Positions 40,606 to 51,400 of a stretch of 64,000 bases of DNA are shown piece by piece (the first letter of the stretch is position 1; each line of letters begins with the position of its first letter). The DNA comes from Neodontobutis hainanensis. Taxonomy: Eukaryota > Chordata > Actinopteri > Gobiiformes > Odontobutidae. The notes beneath the pieces are model-generated. The model made no database searches and was not told the origin of the DNA. It worked only from the letters and a program-made list of their open reading frames with translations. The stretch covers positions 1 to 64,000 of the forward strand of contig JALDNG010000849.1 of assembly GCA_024349245.1 (NCBI GenBank), in the 5' to 3' direction. Position numbers and translations under genes: made by a program.

Positions 40606-42359
40606 TTTAAACTTTTTATATTGAAAGAATACTCTGCTGTGTTTTACACAAGCATTTAGTCTACACCAGCTAAAGGCTATAAGCTATGTAACAGCTTATA
40701 GCTGCAATGGTTTTAGAACCTCTGCTTCTTCATTAAAGACTGTTAAACTGAAATCTGCCTGAAGAGGTTATCGTACACTTTGCTGAAGCCGCAAAACCTA
40801 CATACAGTAAAATGCATGTTGCAGTTATAGACACAGACATTAAACAAGGATATAGGTTCTTACTTTTTTTTTGTTAATGGCAACAGCAAACAGCAACATT
40901 CTGGAGAAGACCTTGAGTCTGTCTGTTAAATATTGAGTATTCAACACACACATTTCTTGCTGCCTTAAATGGTCTAATTGAATACAAGTAAATGAAAAGA
41001 ACACAATCTTTTGTTGCAGCAGTGGGTGTATATCATTCACATGATGCCCTTTGTGGAAAAGGCTTGTTAAAGAGCCCCAGGTAGAGAGCATATTTTTGTA
41101 AATTGCTTATGGCACAATGCTTAAATAACAAAAGCCAAGCAGGAAGTGAATACTAGCACCAACTCGGGCAATTTCATGTCACTAAGCCTGCTTATGATAA
41201 ACTGCAGTGTGTTGCATTGAAGTCCTGAACAGACATCCGGTGGCCACCAAAGGCCATTAAATGACTCTGTTTTTCTCTGAAAAAAATACAGGACAGATGG
41301 CAGAGCAAGGAGAGGGTATACAGGGAGAGACAGGGGCTACCAGAGAGGAGCTCAGAGATGGATGATGAGGAGGAGACACAGGAAGGAGGTAATGGTTGGA
41401 ACGTGTCCAGAAGTGGTCAAATACAGACGGAAAGAACCTCATGGTAAAGGACCAGGGTTAGGATTTAAGGCCGGTCCAGGGGGGAACGGACAAGTGGAGA
41501 AAATATCGACTTTAAAGCACCATAGAACCCTGTGGAAGCTCCATCTCTCATTTTGTTTTAGAGGTGCCCAAAGAGGACAAACAGAGAACTGCTGGAGAAG
41601 AAGCCCTCTCCTGTTTATTTTTGAGCCCACATTTTTGCATTAAGGGTCCAGGTATTTATGAACTGAATAAATTTTGTTTCCAATTTTTCTAAATGAAATT
41701 AAAAAATCTCACTGTCCTAAACAACCTATTGTATGTTGTATTTTGAAAGGTTCTCAAATACAGACTTTAAAACTGTGCCTGTATTTAACTAATATAACTA
41801 CTAATCTGTAACTATCAGTAAGTTTTGAATCTAGGGACAACCTACAGACCTGGTCAGTGTAAGAAGTGCTATTTTACACCAACTCTACTATAACACATAA
41901 AAATTGTTTACCCGGATGTTTTCTTTGTGAGCTGGTATATGTTTAGACTTTTGAATAACCAGGACACAGGGTCTTACAGACTGTGATGCAATTGCCGCAG
42001 TATTTGGCTCGACTTAAGTGGAGTGGATGGTCGGCTGGAGCAAGCAATTATTTTGAGCTGCGAGACATGCCAAAAAAGTTTTATACCTTAGACAATGAAA
42101 ATTATAGTTGAGTCCCATGTGAAATTGGCAAAGTGCTGATTCAACGTCTGTATTGTTAAAATTGTAATCATTTTTCTTATTGCGTTATGATAAGATGAAC
42201 TTTATTAATGGCACTATTGGGAAATGTACTGTACATCTGACTGCATTTCACAGATAAAGAAAGAAAGTGCATTATCAATACAATATGATAAAGAAAAAAC
42301 GAATACACAGGAACCATAACTTGGACTACATAGTTTTACATCCAAATAAAAAAGGCGCC

Positions 42360-42480
42360 ATAGCTTTACAGCAAGAGGGGGGTTTGAGGTGGGTTTGATC
42401 CCGGGATGCACCCCCCTCACACCAAAAGCAGTTGGTTCCAGCCCCACATGACCCACAAGATAAGTGGTAGAAAATTAATA
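42360..42480 (+). mobile_element. SINE-like tail fragment
   Basis: gaggtgggtttgatcccggg resembles a B-box region and gacccacaagataagtggta followed by gaaaattaat resembles the tail of the 3885-4225 family; the middle is divergent. Confidence 0.45.
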
Positions 42481-43554
42481 CATGAATGTTTCATCTATAA
42501 TCATTGTCCATTTGTTTGGTGAGTCAAAAGTAAACTGACAAACTGAGTCATGGCTGACACCCCTGTATACCATGAACAAGATAAAGACAAGTGCACAATT
42601 AATGGAAAAAGATACCAAGAAAAAGGACTTAAGTTTACTACAACTCTACACTGACCAACTTATAGTGTGTCACTTAATGGCGAATGGTAATTGGTTATTC
42701 GTTAGGCATAGCTGAAAACTAGAAAAAAATGCCTTTCATCCCCCAAAAATTACCTTATATGCAAATAAACCCGTTGTGGTCTTGCCTGTTCTTCAGTTAA
42801 AATCCAATCTTTCTATGGGAAAGACTTACACAAGACCATGTAAATGTGATCAAACTTAAGGGGGAAGGGTCAGACGAGTCTTAAGATCAAGTGCGACTAT
42901 AACATGGTACATTCAGGCTGCTGTTGGGAGGGCCTGTCAGACTTTAACACCCTTAAGAGGACTAAAAACTCTGAGTGAAGACCTGAAGATGAGCAGTGTC
43001 CCACTGTAGACAGTTAGAGGTCAGTCTTCAACCCTGCACTGTCCTGTGGTAATTGAAATGAGTCGGGGGGTGGTGACCACAGGAAACAGGCGACATGATA
43101 ATCAATTTGAGGCTGGATTGGAAACACGAGCTGCTAGGGGGGCCTGGTTCCCCCCACCAGGCCTCCAGATGGCCCCGGCCCAGTGCTGTGTGGGCCCTGT
43201 CGGAGCCTGCTGTGTGTATGTATATGTAAGTGTGTGTAAGAGGGACACAACCATCTGCCAGAAGTGCACCGGGAGTTCAGCAGATGGATGCACTGACACC
43301 CGGCTGCTCAAGTGAACAGCAATGTGGAGAAGTGAGCTGTGAGGAAACATTATCAAAGGTGAAGTGATTTCTTTGTGATAAAATAATGGTTAAGTAGCAC
43401 TAGAGTCAAACATGAAAACTGTTAAATAGAGATGGCTGTCCCAGTCTCTCTGGTTTGCAATAAATAAGGTATACTGTCCCGTTTTAGCCAATCAGAAGAT
43501 TGGCAGTGACATTACATTACATTTTGAAGAAAAAGTTAAAGCAAAAGCATCTCA

Positions 43555-44090
43555 GTTACTTCAAAATAATTTTACTGAAGTAGAAGTAAAAAATAGTAAT
43601 CCAAAACATTACTCAAGTAAGAATAAAAAAGTATTTGGTTAAAAGACTACTCAAGTCCTGCGTAACTTTTTGATCATAATGCCTGATTTTTTTCTTCACA
43701 ACATAATACCAATCCCTACAGAAGGCCAGGCTGTTCATCCTCTTCACTTTCAAAACTGGAGACAGTAGCCCCAGTCATTTTTCATGCTTTTGTTGCTACC
43801 AGTTACTCTACATTAAATGAAACTTCACTACACTAAAGCTACCTGTTTGGAGAAAAACAGTTATGTAGTAGATCCACTGGAGGCAAAAATAAAGCGTAGA
43901 ATGTATAGAATAAATGGTAAAAAAAAATAAAAGTAACTGGTTGAGTGTAGCCCAATGTAACTGTAAAGTAAGTAAACAAGTAAAAGTAAGAAGTATTGTG
44001 CAGTAACACTGCTCTTAGAAATGTTTTTTTTTTCTCTAAAAGTTACTTAAGTAAATGTAACAGAGTATATGTAATTCTAACTAAAATGAC
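43555..44090 (+). repeat. ACTCAAGTAA-type dispersed repeat
   Basis: Many short motifs such as ttactcaagtaagaataaaa, gactactcaagtcctg, aagttacttaagtaaatgta and aacagagtatatgta are typical of an abundant teleost non-autonomous repeat. The boundaries are uncertain. Confidence 0.6.
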
Positions 44091-45084
44091 GTCATACAAG
44101 TGACTAAATAGACTCACTTTTTGTATTTTTTTGACCACTGGCATTCTAATAATATAATATTGGAAATACTTATTTATTCTTTATTTTTAGGACAGTGTAC
44201 AATGTACATACCAGAATAAAGCTTAACAGCTAATTTACATCTGTAGTCCTATTGTACATGTCTTAATAGTCTTGTCTTGTCTTGTCAAAGAAAAAATGTC
44301 CACTTGTTGAAGTAGACCCTGAGAGAGAATTATATCGTTGCATGGTACCTGGACACGGACAGTAGTCGGGCTAATCTGGCTCAGTAGAGCTGTAAGTGTC
44401 GCAGGTTAGGCTCTGCATGTAAATGACTAAGTGAGTGGTTGGTTGGTTGTAGCAGTGGAAGCTTGAGGTGAAGGATCTTCGGATGACTTGTAAGATAATA
44501 CATGAGGCCCAGGTGACTGACTATTTCCTGTTTCCTGTTTTTGCTGCTTCTTTCATAGTGTCTGAAGCTGTCACACATGTGTTTGTTCAGTGTCAACGCT
44601 GAATAATGTCATGTAATAATAACGACTTTTGTGTAAGGGTTCCTTTACAAAAATGTTTATTACGAGTCCCTAGTTTTGTGGCTGACCATCTGGTTGAGGA
44701 AAAGAAGGTGATGTTTGGTGGAGATTTATGGTGTTGCTGGGACTAAAGAATTCACTCTGCTCGACTGGAGTTTTTACTGTTTTATTTATTTTTTTAGAAT
44801 TGATATGTCTTTGCATTGCCACAGCTTTTTTTTTTTTTTTTTTTGGTGGGTTAGGTATACAAGCATTGTTTAAATTTGATTTAACATCTTTGCTTTTTAA
44901 AACATGGGCAATTAAATTATAAAGAACAATTCAAATGTTTAAATTGATTCAAATATAGACTGTTTGACCCAGAGGGGTAATTAAATAAGAGATGGTTCTT
45001 CAACTACTGTTGTATGTTGCCATTTAAAAAGGACTTGATACTCTTGTCACACACTTCTATTGCAGTAGAGAGCTGCTCTTCATT

Positions 45085-45427
45085 ATATACACCAAACAGC
45101 CATAACATTATGACCATCTAGACCATCCTACAATATAATGGGATCTAAATGACCTAGATCACTCAAGTGACATGTGCATGTTAATTAGATTTTGTTTTGT
45201 CACTTCTAGGACACCTTTATGCTTCATTCTGTAATATTAGTTGGGATTTCTTTCACTCTTATCTGGTCTTTGTCAGCCTTGTAACACATTTATTCTCCAG
45301 GAATGACACAGTTGCTTTTCACGTTGCATCTGGATGTTTCGATAGAAAAAAGTAAACTTGCACAACAGGGATATCCCACACAGAAAAGTGAGCATAAAAA
45401 GCCTTATAACATTATGGCTGACTATAG
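45085..45427 (+). mobile_element. MITE with Tc/mariner-like ends
   Basis: Left end atacaccaaacagccataac, attatgacc; right end ttataacattatggctgact, atag in inverse orientation. It is about 340 bases with no ORF. The end sequence (CAGCCATAACATTATGACC) is widespread in fish genomes. Confidence 0.7.
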
Positions 45428-46195
45428 GACTGAAGCCAAATTATCTTTATTTCTCTTTTGTAAATAGACATGCCATCTTTGAATGAATTTATATCATGCC
45501 AAACTGTGTGTAGCCCAGGAGTCCTATGCCCACCCGCATCCTAACACATGCATTATTGATCAAGTCAAATAAATGCACCAAATGATGCTAAAAGAGCCTC
45601 ATCCTCAAAACACAAACAGTCAGAACCACATGGCTTACTCCTGCCCCGGAGGGAGGACAGGCGAGTTAACAGATGAGAGTCCGCCAGTTGATCTGAAGCA
45701 GCTGCAAAACAACATTACGTCTGATCCATGAGCGCGCTGATGTTGAGGAGCGGCTGGAAGCAAAAAGATGCAGGAGTGGAAGTGTCTGAGAGGGTTTGAA
45801 GTGATGGAGGGGTGAGAAGTTTTGGAGAGGAGAGTCGTGACAGATGCTGCAGTAAACTACACCAGAGTAAACAGAATGAAGAGTCTATTTCCCTCAATAT
45901 GACACCTCTAACTGAGCTGAAAACTCACTTTGACTCCTTGTAAATGTTTGAATTTCAACTGACGGCTTGTGCCAACATCTTTTAGAGTTGAGGACAAAGG
46001 ATTTTTGATGGTTGTCTAGTTTTTAGTTGATGGCATTAGTAGTTTACAAGAAGTCTGTTAAGCACAAAACACTCAATGGACTTGCCAACAAAGGATTGAG
46101 AAAACATGTAGAAATGATGGTCAGAAATGGTCATGTAAAGCTTAGCTCACTTTCCAGGCCACTAGCTAAGGTCCATATGAGCCCAATTCAAGCAA

Positions 46196-46350
46196 GATGT
46201 CTGTGAAGGATCTCAGTCATCCAGGTCATCTTAAAGAATAGGTTAAAGCAAAAGCATCTGGACTTAGTTGGTGATGTTTCATCTGTAATTTCAAGAGACT
46301 TTCTCAATTCTGAGATCAACTGATAAGAGTCTCTAGAGGGAGAGGTTTCA
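46196..46350 (+). repeat. Dispersed repeat, same family as 14540-14792
   Basis: gaaggatctcagtcatccag, aggttaaagcaaaagcatct and caagagactttctcaattct match the left arm of the fold-back element. A shorter piece (aaagttaaagcaaaagcatc) is at 43526-43550. Confidence 0.7.
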
Positions 46351-46942
46351 CCTTATACCTCTTTTGGGTAGGCCTGTTTTGAATGTTCCCAGGTTTAAAG
46401 TGAACTTTTTCTTCTTTAATGCATGACTTTAGAGATGATATTTGTGTTCATATGAGCAACAGTGGGTACAGAGGTGCATGTCGCAGCCATTTCCAACGTG
46501 GCTGATGGTTGAACTGCTGTTTTTAATACGAATGCACAACATTTACAAACAGGAAAGTAGGGGATTTCTAGGTTACCATGTCAAATAATTGGTAGGTTGT
46601 GCTCATACCTGCAGGCCTTTTCATGTCTAAATTAGTTTTTCAGCTACAAGAAAGGAGGTAGAAAAATCAGAGCGGTGCAAAGTCCAGATCTAGAAAAGTA
46701 GGGCAGTTGGGTGGACAAGGTGAAAAGGAGGTGAAACAAACAGAATAATAACAGCATGAATACATAAGCCTCTTGGCCAGGTCTCCCTCGATAAAAGAGA
46801 TTTTATCTCAAGGGACTTCTTCGGTAAATAAAAGTTAAATAAATAAAATAAAAATAAGAAGATTGTCTAAAGTGATATACCAGAAAAACAGACATGCAGC
46901 TTATGATCATTAGCAGGGACTGTATGAAGAAGGTGGCTGATT

Positions 46943-47130
46943 AAGTTCCTGGGTGTGGTCTTTGAGGAGGATCTGAGCTGGAGCTTAAACACCACTGCAC
47001 GGGTAAAGAAGGCCCAGCAGAGAGCGGCTTCAGGAAGAACCAACTTCCTTCTACTGTTGCTCCATAGAGCGCATTTTAACTTACTGTCTGTGCATGGTTT
47101 TCCAGCTGCACAGTGGCAGACATAAAGGCA
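46943..47130 (+). pseudogene. L2/CR1-like LINE reverse transcriptase remnant
   Basis: Reads KFLGVVFEEDLSWSLNTTAR then VKKAQQRAASGR; KFLGV.. EDLSW..NT..LVKKAQQR is the conserved RT thumb-proximal block of fish L2/Rex1-type LINEs. Frames break after that (the STV...W motif is recognisable in another frame). Confidence 0.72.
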
Positions 47131-48199
47131 CTCACTCAAAGGCACACAAGCTCATTGTATAGTCTATACTTACAAATTTAAGCACTGCAACCGTGCAATT
47201 TTGTCCAAACCAAAATTGCCATGGTGACAGTGTGTTTATACAGACTGCTGCAGTAAACTTGCTTTTATTGTTCCCAAATCAACACTGAAGATACATGATG
47301 TATATTATTTCAAATATTTGATGATTTGCTAATAATTTCAAACCATGGAAACTCATCATAAGGCACACATTTCACAGCTAATTTTGGGTTGTGTTCGTTT
47401 GTTTTGTTTCTATGAGACGAGCATTATTGTATGGAATCTAAGGCTACTACTATACTATATCAATGCTGGTGGCTTATATTTTGTTCTCCATTGACGTAGC
47501 AGCAGTCCTTATATCGTTCAACAATAGAAACTGAATTCTGTCTAATGTCATTCCCTCAACACAAGTCTCCATGAGCTGGTTGGGTCTGGTTGACCCCTAC
47601 CACTACAATTGTCAACTACCCTCTGGTTTAATTGGTGCTCTTTAGAGGCAAAAATAATCTGTTTTTGCTCTATTTTCTGTAAAAAAGCAGTTGATAGAAA
47701 ATCCTGCAAAAATGCTAGTTAAAGTGAATAGAAGAAAAGCCTGGCCATTAGCACTGGGCTGATGAATGAGTACGGCCCGTCACTGGGACTGGGACCACTG
47801 TGCTCATAATGTTGGTCAGCAGGGTAGACAGGAGGTATAAGCTGTGTTAGTGTATATACGTACATGACTTTTGGGAGTACAATCACTGGGAGCTTAAGTT
47901 GTCATCAGTATGGATAAGGAGAATCCATACATTAAACTGGATCAAATCAAGTTGCAAATAGGGTCTTCTAATTATGAATAAGTACTTATATAAGACGTGT
48001 GCACAGTTAATAAACTCTGCTGTGTGTTAGTGTATTTATAATTAAAGGAATATTAAAAGTAAAGCACATGGGATTTGCAGCTCCGATACAACCAGTTTTT
48101 TAATATCGAATATTTAAACACTTGTGCCTTATGCGAACCCCAAAAGAGCTATTTCCTATAAACTGTGTAGGCACATTCTACAACAAGTTTTTCTTGAGC

Positions 48200-48490
48200 T
48201 TGGGTTTGACAGTAGCCTGGTATACCAGACTCTTTTCCTTTTTGCAAAAGTGGATGCTCTCGTCCCATTCTCACAGCAAATCTCTTCTCAGCGATTTTGT
48301 GAACGGACCAATCACAAGCCGTTTGTCTGCAGCAGGGTGGCGTTTGCTGGTTACGTCATACACAACTCGGCTCGCACGGCAGGTCCAAAACATTCAACAT
48401 GGCGGATGCTGCTACTGAGAGGTTATTTATTTCTGCTCTTGCCTCAGTTTTGAATAACCAGCACTTTGCTGGTTATTCAAAATGGTTATA
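48200..48490 (+). repeat. Probable non-autonomous transposon fragment with hairpin
   Basis: gtagcctggtataccagact, accaatcacaagccgtttg, gctggttacgtcat and caacatggcgg are blocks that recur in fish repeats. A perfect 16-bp hairpin lies at 48448-48482 (loop ctt). The ORFs across it have no recognisable domain. Confidence 0.5.
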
Positions 48491-49004
48491 AAAATGATAA
48501 AACCATTCTGGTGTCCGCTCTACTGCTGGCCATGTTAACTAGCGGCACTAACATGGCTATTGCAGCCATGAACATACGACCACACATTATGACTATAGCC
48601 ACACAAACTTTAATTTTTACATAAAATTCTACAATCACAATGAAATCCAAACAAAAAGATTTAATCCACATTTAGGAATAATGTATTAGTCTTTTCACAA
48701 TCACAGTCAATAGAGGTTAGGGTTTTAACGGTAATGAAGATGGTAATGAAATAAAATAGATCTTATTACAACTCCTGCTCAAAATAGATTTGATGAAAGC
48801 TAAACTTGCACAGTTGCCCTTGCATTTAGTATATAGTCATCAGTTTTCAATTTAACTTTGCTGATTCTCACGCTTATTCTAAACACAACATTGTCTTGAT
48901 TGTCCAGTGGTTGATTAGATCAAATTTCTGCCTTGTCATTAGGTTATTGTTTTGTATTTGGCACCGTACCCAGAAATTGTTCATTCCCTTCTTTGTATTC
49001 TCAG

Positions 49005-49183
49005 GTGAGCCTGCGGTAGCCCGAGAGAACAACTGTCTGAACGCTGCCAAGGCGTGCAACCTGAATGACACTTGCAAGAAGTACCGCTCGGCCTACATCA
49101 GCCCCTGCACCAGCCGTGTGTCCACTGCCGAGGTCTGCAACAAGAGGAAGTGCCACAAGGCCCTGCGGCAGTTCTTCGACAAG
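49005..49183 (+). CDS. gfra1: gfra1 internal exon A (start of D2 domain)
   Basis: This is an internal coding exon of a GDNF family receptor alpha, a GPI-anchored cell-surface co-receptor that binds GDNF-family ligands and presents them to the RET tyrosine kinase. The exon follows a tattctcag acceptor, starts in phase 1 (two bases complete a split codon) and encodes 59 further residues. It contains the family signature NNCLNAAKACNLNDTCKKYR and then RKCHKALRQFFDK, with six cysteines in the D2 spacing. GFRA1 differs from GFRA2 at KKYRSAYI (GFRA2 has KKLRSSYI), which favours GFRA1. It ends in phase 0 at FFDK, the same junction as in mammals, but the donor is GC (aag then gcaagc), not GT. Reading through would add about 13 residues and stop near 49222. 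The preceding exons of D1 and the signal peptide were not found in the window. Teleost paralogue (a or b) is undetermined. Confidence 0.93.
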
Positions 49184-50132
49184 GCAAGCCATTTCAGATG
49201 CGAGCTTATCAAACAACCACAATAAAAAAGCACATTCTCCGCCGGTAGTTTTTCCAAATGACTGATATCTGATAAAAGCCCGATGTCCATCACAAATAGA
49301 AAACTCATTCAGAGGAGGGTAAGTTAGATTGGTTGTCAAATTCACAATAAATAATCACACAAGCCCTTTTGTTCAGGGTTCACAAACAGCTCTGAGATTG
49401 ATTTAGGAATGACGCATGAAAGATTTATTTTTGCTTTCTATGTCATATAGTGCAAAAAATAAAACGATGTGAAGCATTATAATTACATCCCAGCGCTCAT
49501 GACAGCCCCTTAACTGGTAACGAAATGAATAAGTCCAACCAAAACACGACATTGTTAATAAAAGTGAGATCCATTATTTGTTTTCTGTAGTTGCTGCACA
49601 GATTTTTGTGGACAGCCTTAAGCAAGTTTTTATTGTTTGTGATAAAACTATGATGAAATTCTGATCGTGTTGGGTCTGTTGACACATAACAGAATTTAAT
49701 AGCAGCTTGGTATTCTATTAAAGGGCAAATTATGATTATTTTAATTCTATTTTGACCATTTACAAAATAATATAAAATATAATTATATAACATACAGTTT
49801 AATAAAAAAAACATTCTAAATAATAGGAGGAAATTAAACAAAAAACCCACCAAATAACACTCAATCAAAAGATGGGTCACAATTCTTTTGGCCTTTTGAA
49901 AAATGGGTCCACAAAACACTAGTTTAGAAACTGCTTCTCTGCTCTGAACTTTTATAAAAGAAGCTCTGGAGAATCTTTTGACTTTCAAAAAGTAGAAAAT
50001 TGGAATAAACTGTAGAGAATTCTTCTTGCAGCGAGGCAAACAAGACAATACAACACAAAGATTTAGAAGATTGAAAGGTAAAGGTGTTATCAACCAACCA
50101 CGTGACATGTGTGTAATGCTTATGCCCCTTAG
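49184..50132 (+). other. gfra1 intron A-B, GC-AG type
   Basis: A 949-base intron bounded by gcaagc at the 5' end and ttag at the 3' end. No in-frame GT donor near 49183 would restore the phase-0 junction FFDK/VPPKH that orthologues use. No gene or clear repeat was recognised inside; the sequence is AT-rich. Confidence 0.85.
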
Positions 50133-50305
50133 GTTCCTCCCAAACACAGCTATGGCATGCTGTTCTGCTCCTGCCCGCTCCGAGACCAGACAGCATGTTC
50201 AGAGCGCAGACGTCAGACCATTGTTCCGGTCTGCTCGTACGAAGAGAAGCAGAAGCCCAACTGTCTAGAACTGCAGGCCAGCTGCAAGAACAACTACATC
50301 TGCAG
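50133..50305 (+). CDS. gfra1: gfra1 internal exon B (end of D2, start of D3)
   Basis: The exon follows a ccccttag acceptor and ends at a standard gtagg donor in phase 2. It begins VPPKHSYGMLFCSC, continues through ACSERRRQTIVPVCSYEE and ends NCLELQASCKNNYIC plus two bases of the next Arg codon. The MLFCSC and RRRQTIV patches belong to the GDNF/RET-contacting face of D2 in mammalian GFRA1. Compared with the mammalian GFRA1 and GFRA2 sequences I know, the loop between CSC and the next AC is three residues longer (PLRDQTA instead of four residues such as RDIA). The reading frame is open and cysteine positions are otherwise kept, so this looks like a functional exon. It joins exon A in phase 0 and exon C in phase 2. 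No ATG-led frame of useful length marks it, so it is easily missed. Confidence 0.94.
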
Positions 50306-50582
50306 GTAGGACATTCAGAGTCTGGCAATCAAATCCTGCTGCAGACAGGACATATTTTGGTAATAAGAGAGAGCAAATCTTAAATTGCACTGTATCACTT
50401 TTGAAGTTGAAGTTGTTTAAAATACTTTTGGTTGCAGAAAAGTCTGTTTGCATTATAAATTTTGTCCATATGGTAGTTTGTGTTTCCAAAATCATAATCC
50501 TAAACTTTCTCCAGTGTCTCAAAACACATTAGAGTGTATTAAAGCTGTGGGAAAAGTCTGAGTGAATGACAGCTGACATCAC

Positions 50583-50655
50583 CCGCTGTGTGTGTGCGTG
50601 TGTGCACGCGCGTGCGCACATGCGTGCGAGTGTGCGTGCGAGTGTGTGTATCTGG
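50583..50655. repeat. GT/GC alternating purine-pyrimidine tract
   Basis: About 70 bases of interrupted GT and GC dinucleotides (including gcacgcgcgtgcgc) inside the gfra1 intron B-C. Such tracts can adopt Z-DNA. Confidence 0.85.
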
Positions 50656-50953
50656 GGGCCCAGAGACAGTAGTGCTGTAGCTCTTTGGGATTAAATGGAA
50701 GCATTAGGCCTCATAAATGAGCTCCATTTGGACCCAAGCCTGGAGTCCCTCTCTTAACAGCCTGCAGGCTGACACAAGCACATTCAGGCTATGTCCACAC
50801 TACTAAAAGTTTTTTTTATTTGTTTCGTTTTGTTTTGTTTTACTGCAGCCACACCACTAGCACCTACTGCGGATGCAACTGCAGCAGCACTTTAGATGGA
50901 GGTGTGGCAGCAAATATTACACCAGCGGCTTGACATACTTATGGCCAGATATT

Positions 50954-51400
50954 AAAGTGGCACTGTGTAACTTTTAGCTAGTAGTAACATGTAACTTTAA
51001 ATTACAAAAATATACATTCCTGTATTAATTTAATAATTATGAGACACACAATTGGTAAATTTATAAATTTTTTATTTAACCTATTATTTATTCCAAGTCC
51101 CACAAATGTTTTTGGCAGGGGCATCCTGGCCCCGCAGGGAGGGACTATTGTTCTTCATGCTTCTGGGAAAGACCTCTCCTGAGAGACACGCTAAGCAGCT
51201 CAAACAGAGGGAGCAGAAATAGGCCGGTACACTGGACACTAGCAGAGTTTTTGTACAAAATGCACTAAAATGACCCCACCTTTACAGAAGGTAGGGTCTG
51301 TAAAGGTTTTGGATAGTTTTCTCTCAAAAACAAACAACACATATTGTCTGTCGAGGAATCTGTGCCATCTAGTTGCCAAAAGTTACAATGTGCCATTTTT
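50954..51400 (+). mobile_element. MITE with terminal inverted repeats
   Basis: Left end aaagtggcactgtgtaactt and right end aaaagttacaatgtgccatt are inverted repeats (about 447 bases overall). It has no coding capacity. It lies within gfra1 intron B-C. Confidence 0.72.

Larger units (their letters stand above)
39226..49004. other. Non-coding sequence upstream of gfra1 exon A
   Basis: Holds the repeats listed at 40268, 42360, 43555, 45085, 46196, 46943 and 48200. 39740-39960 may be a conserved element. The polypyrimidine tract and cag acceptor of exon A are at 48981-49004. The GFRA D1 exon and the mammalian-type 15-base micro-exon (DVFQQ) were looked for and not found. Confidence 0.55.

Noticed and set aside
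41362..41643. 93-residue basic ORF
   Set aside because: No recognisable family, no splice or promoter context, ordinary intronic composition.
43046..43356. GC-rich ORFs on both strands, considered as a possible missing GFRA D1 exon
   Set aside because: Cysteine spacing and residues do not match GFRA D1 and there is no convincing splice-site pair.
49001..49345. 114-residue minus-strand ORF over gfra1 exon A
   Set aside because: Antisense shadow of the GC-rich coding exon.
49497..50147. 216-residue minus-strand ORF next to gfra1 exon B
   Set aside because: Low-complexity, AT-rich intron sequence with no domain, partly overlapping the start of exon B on the other strand.
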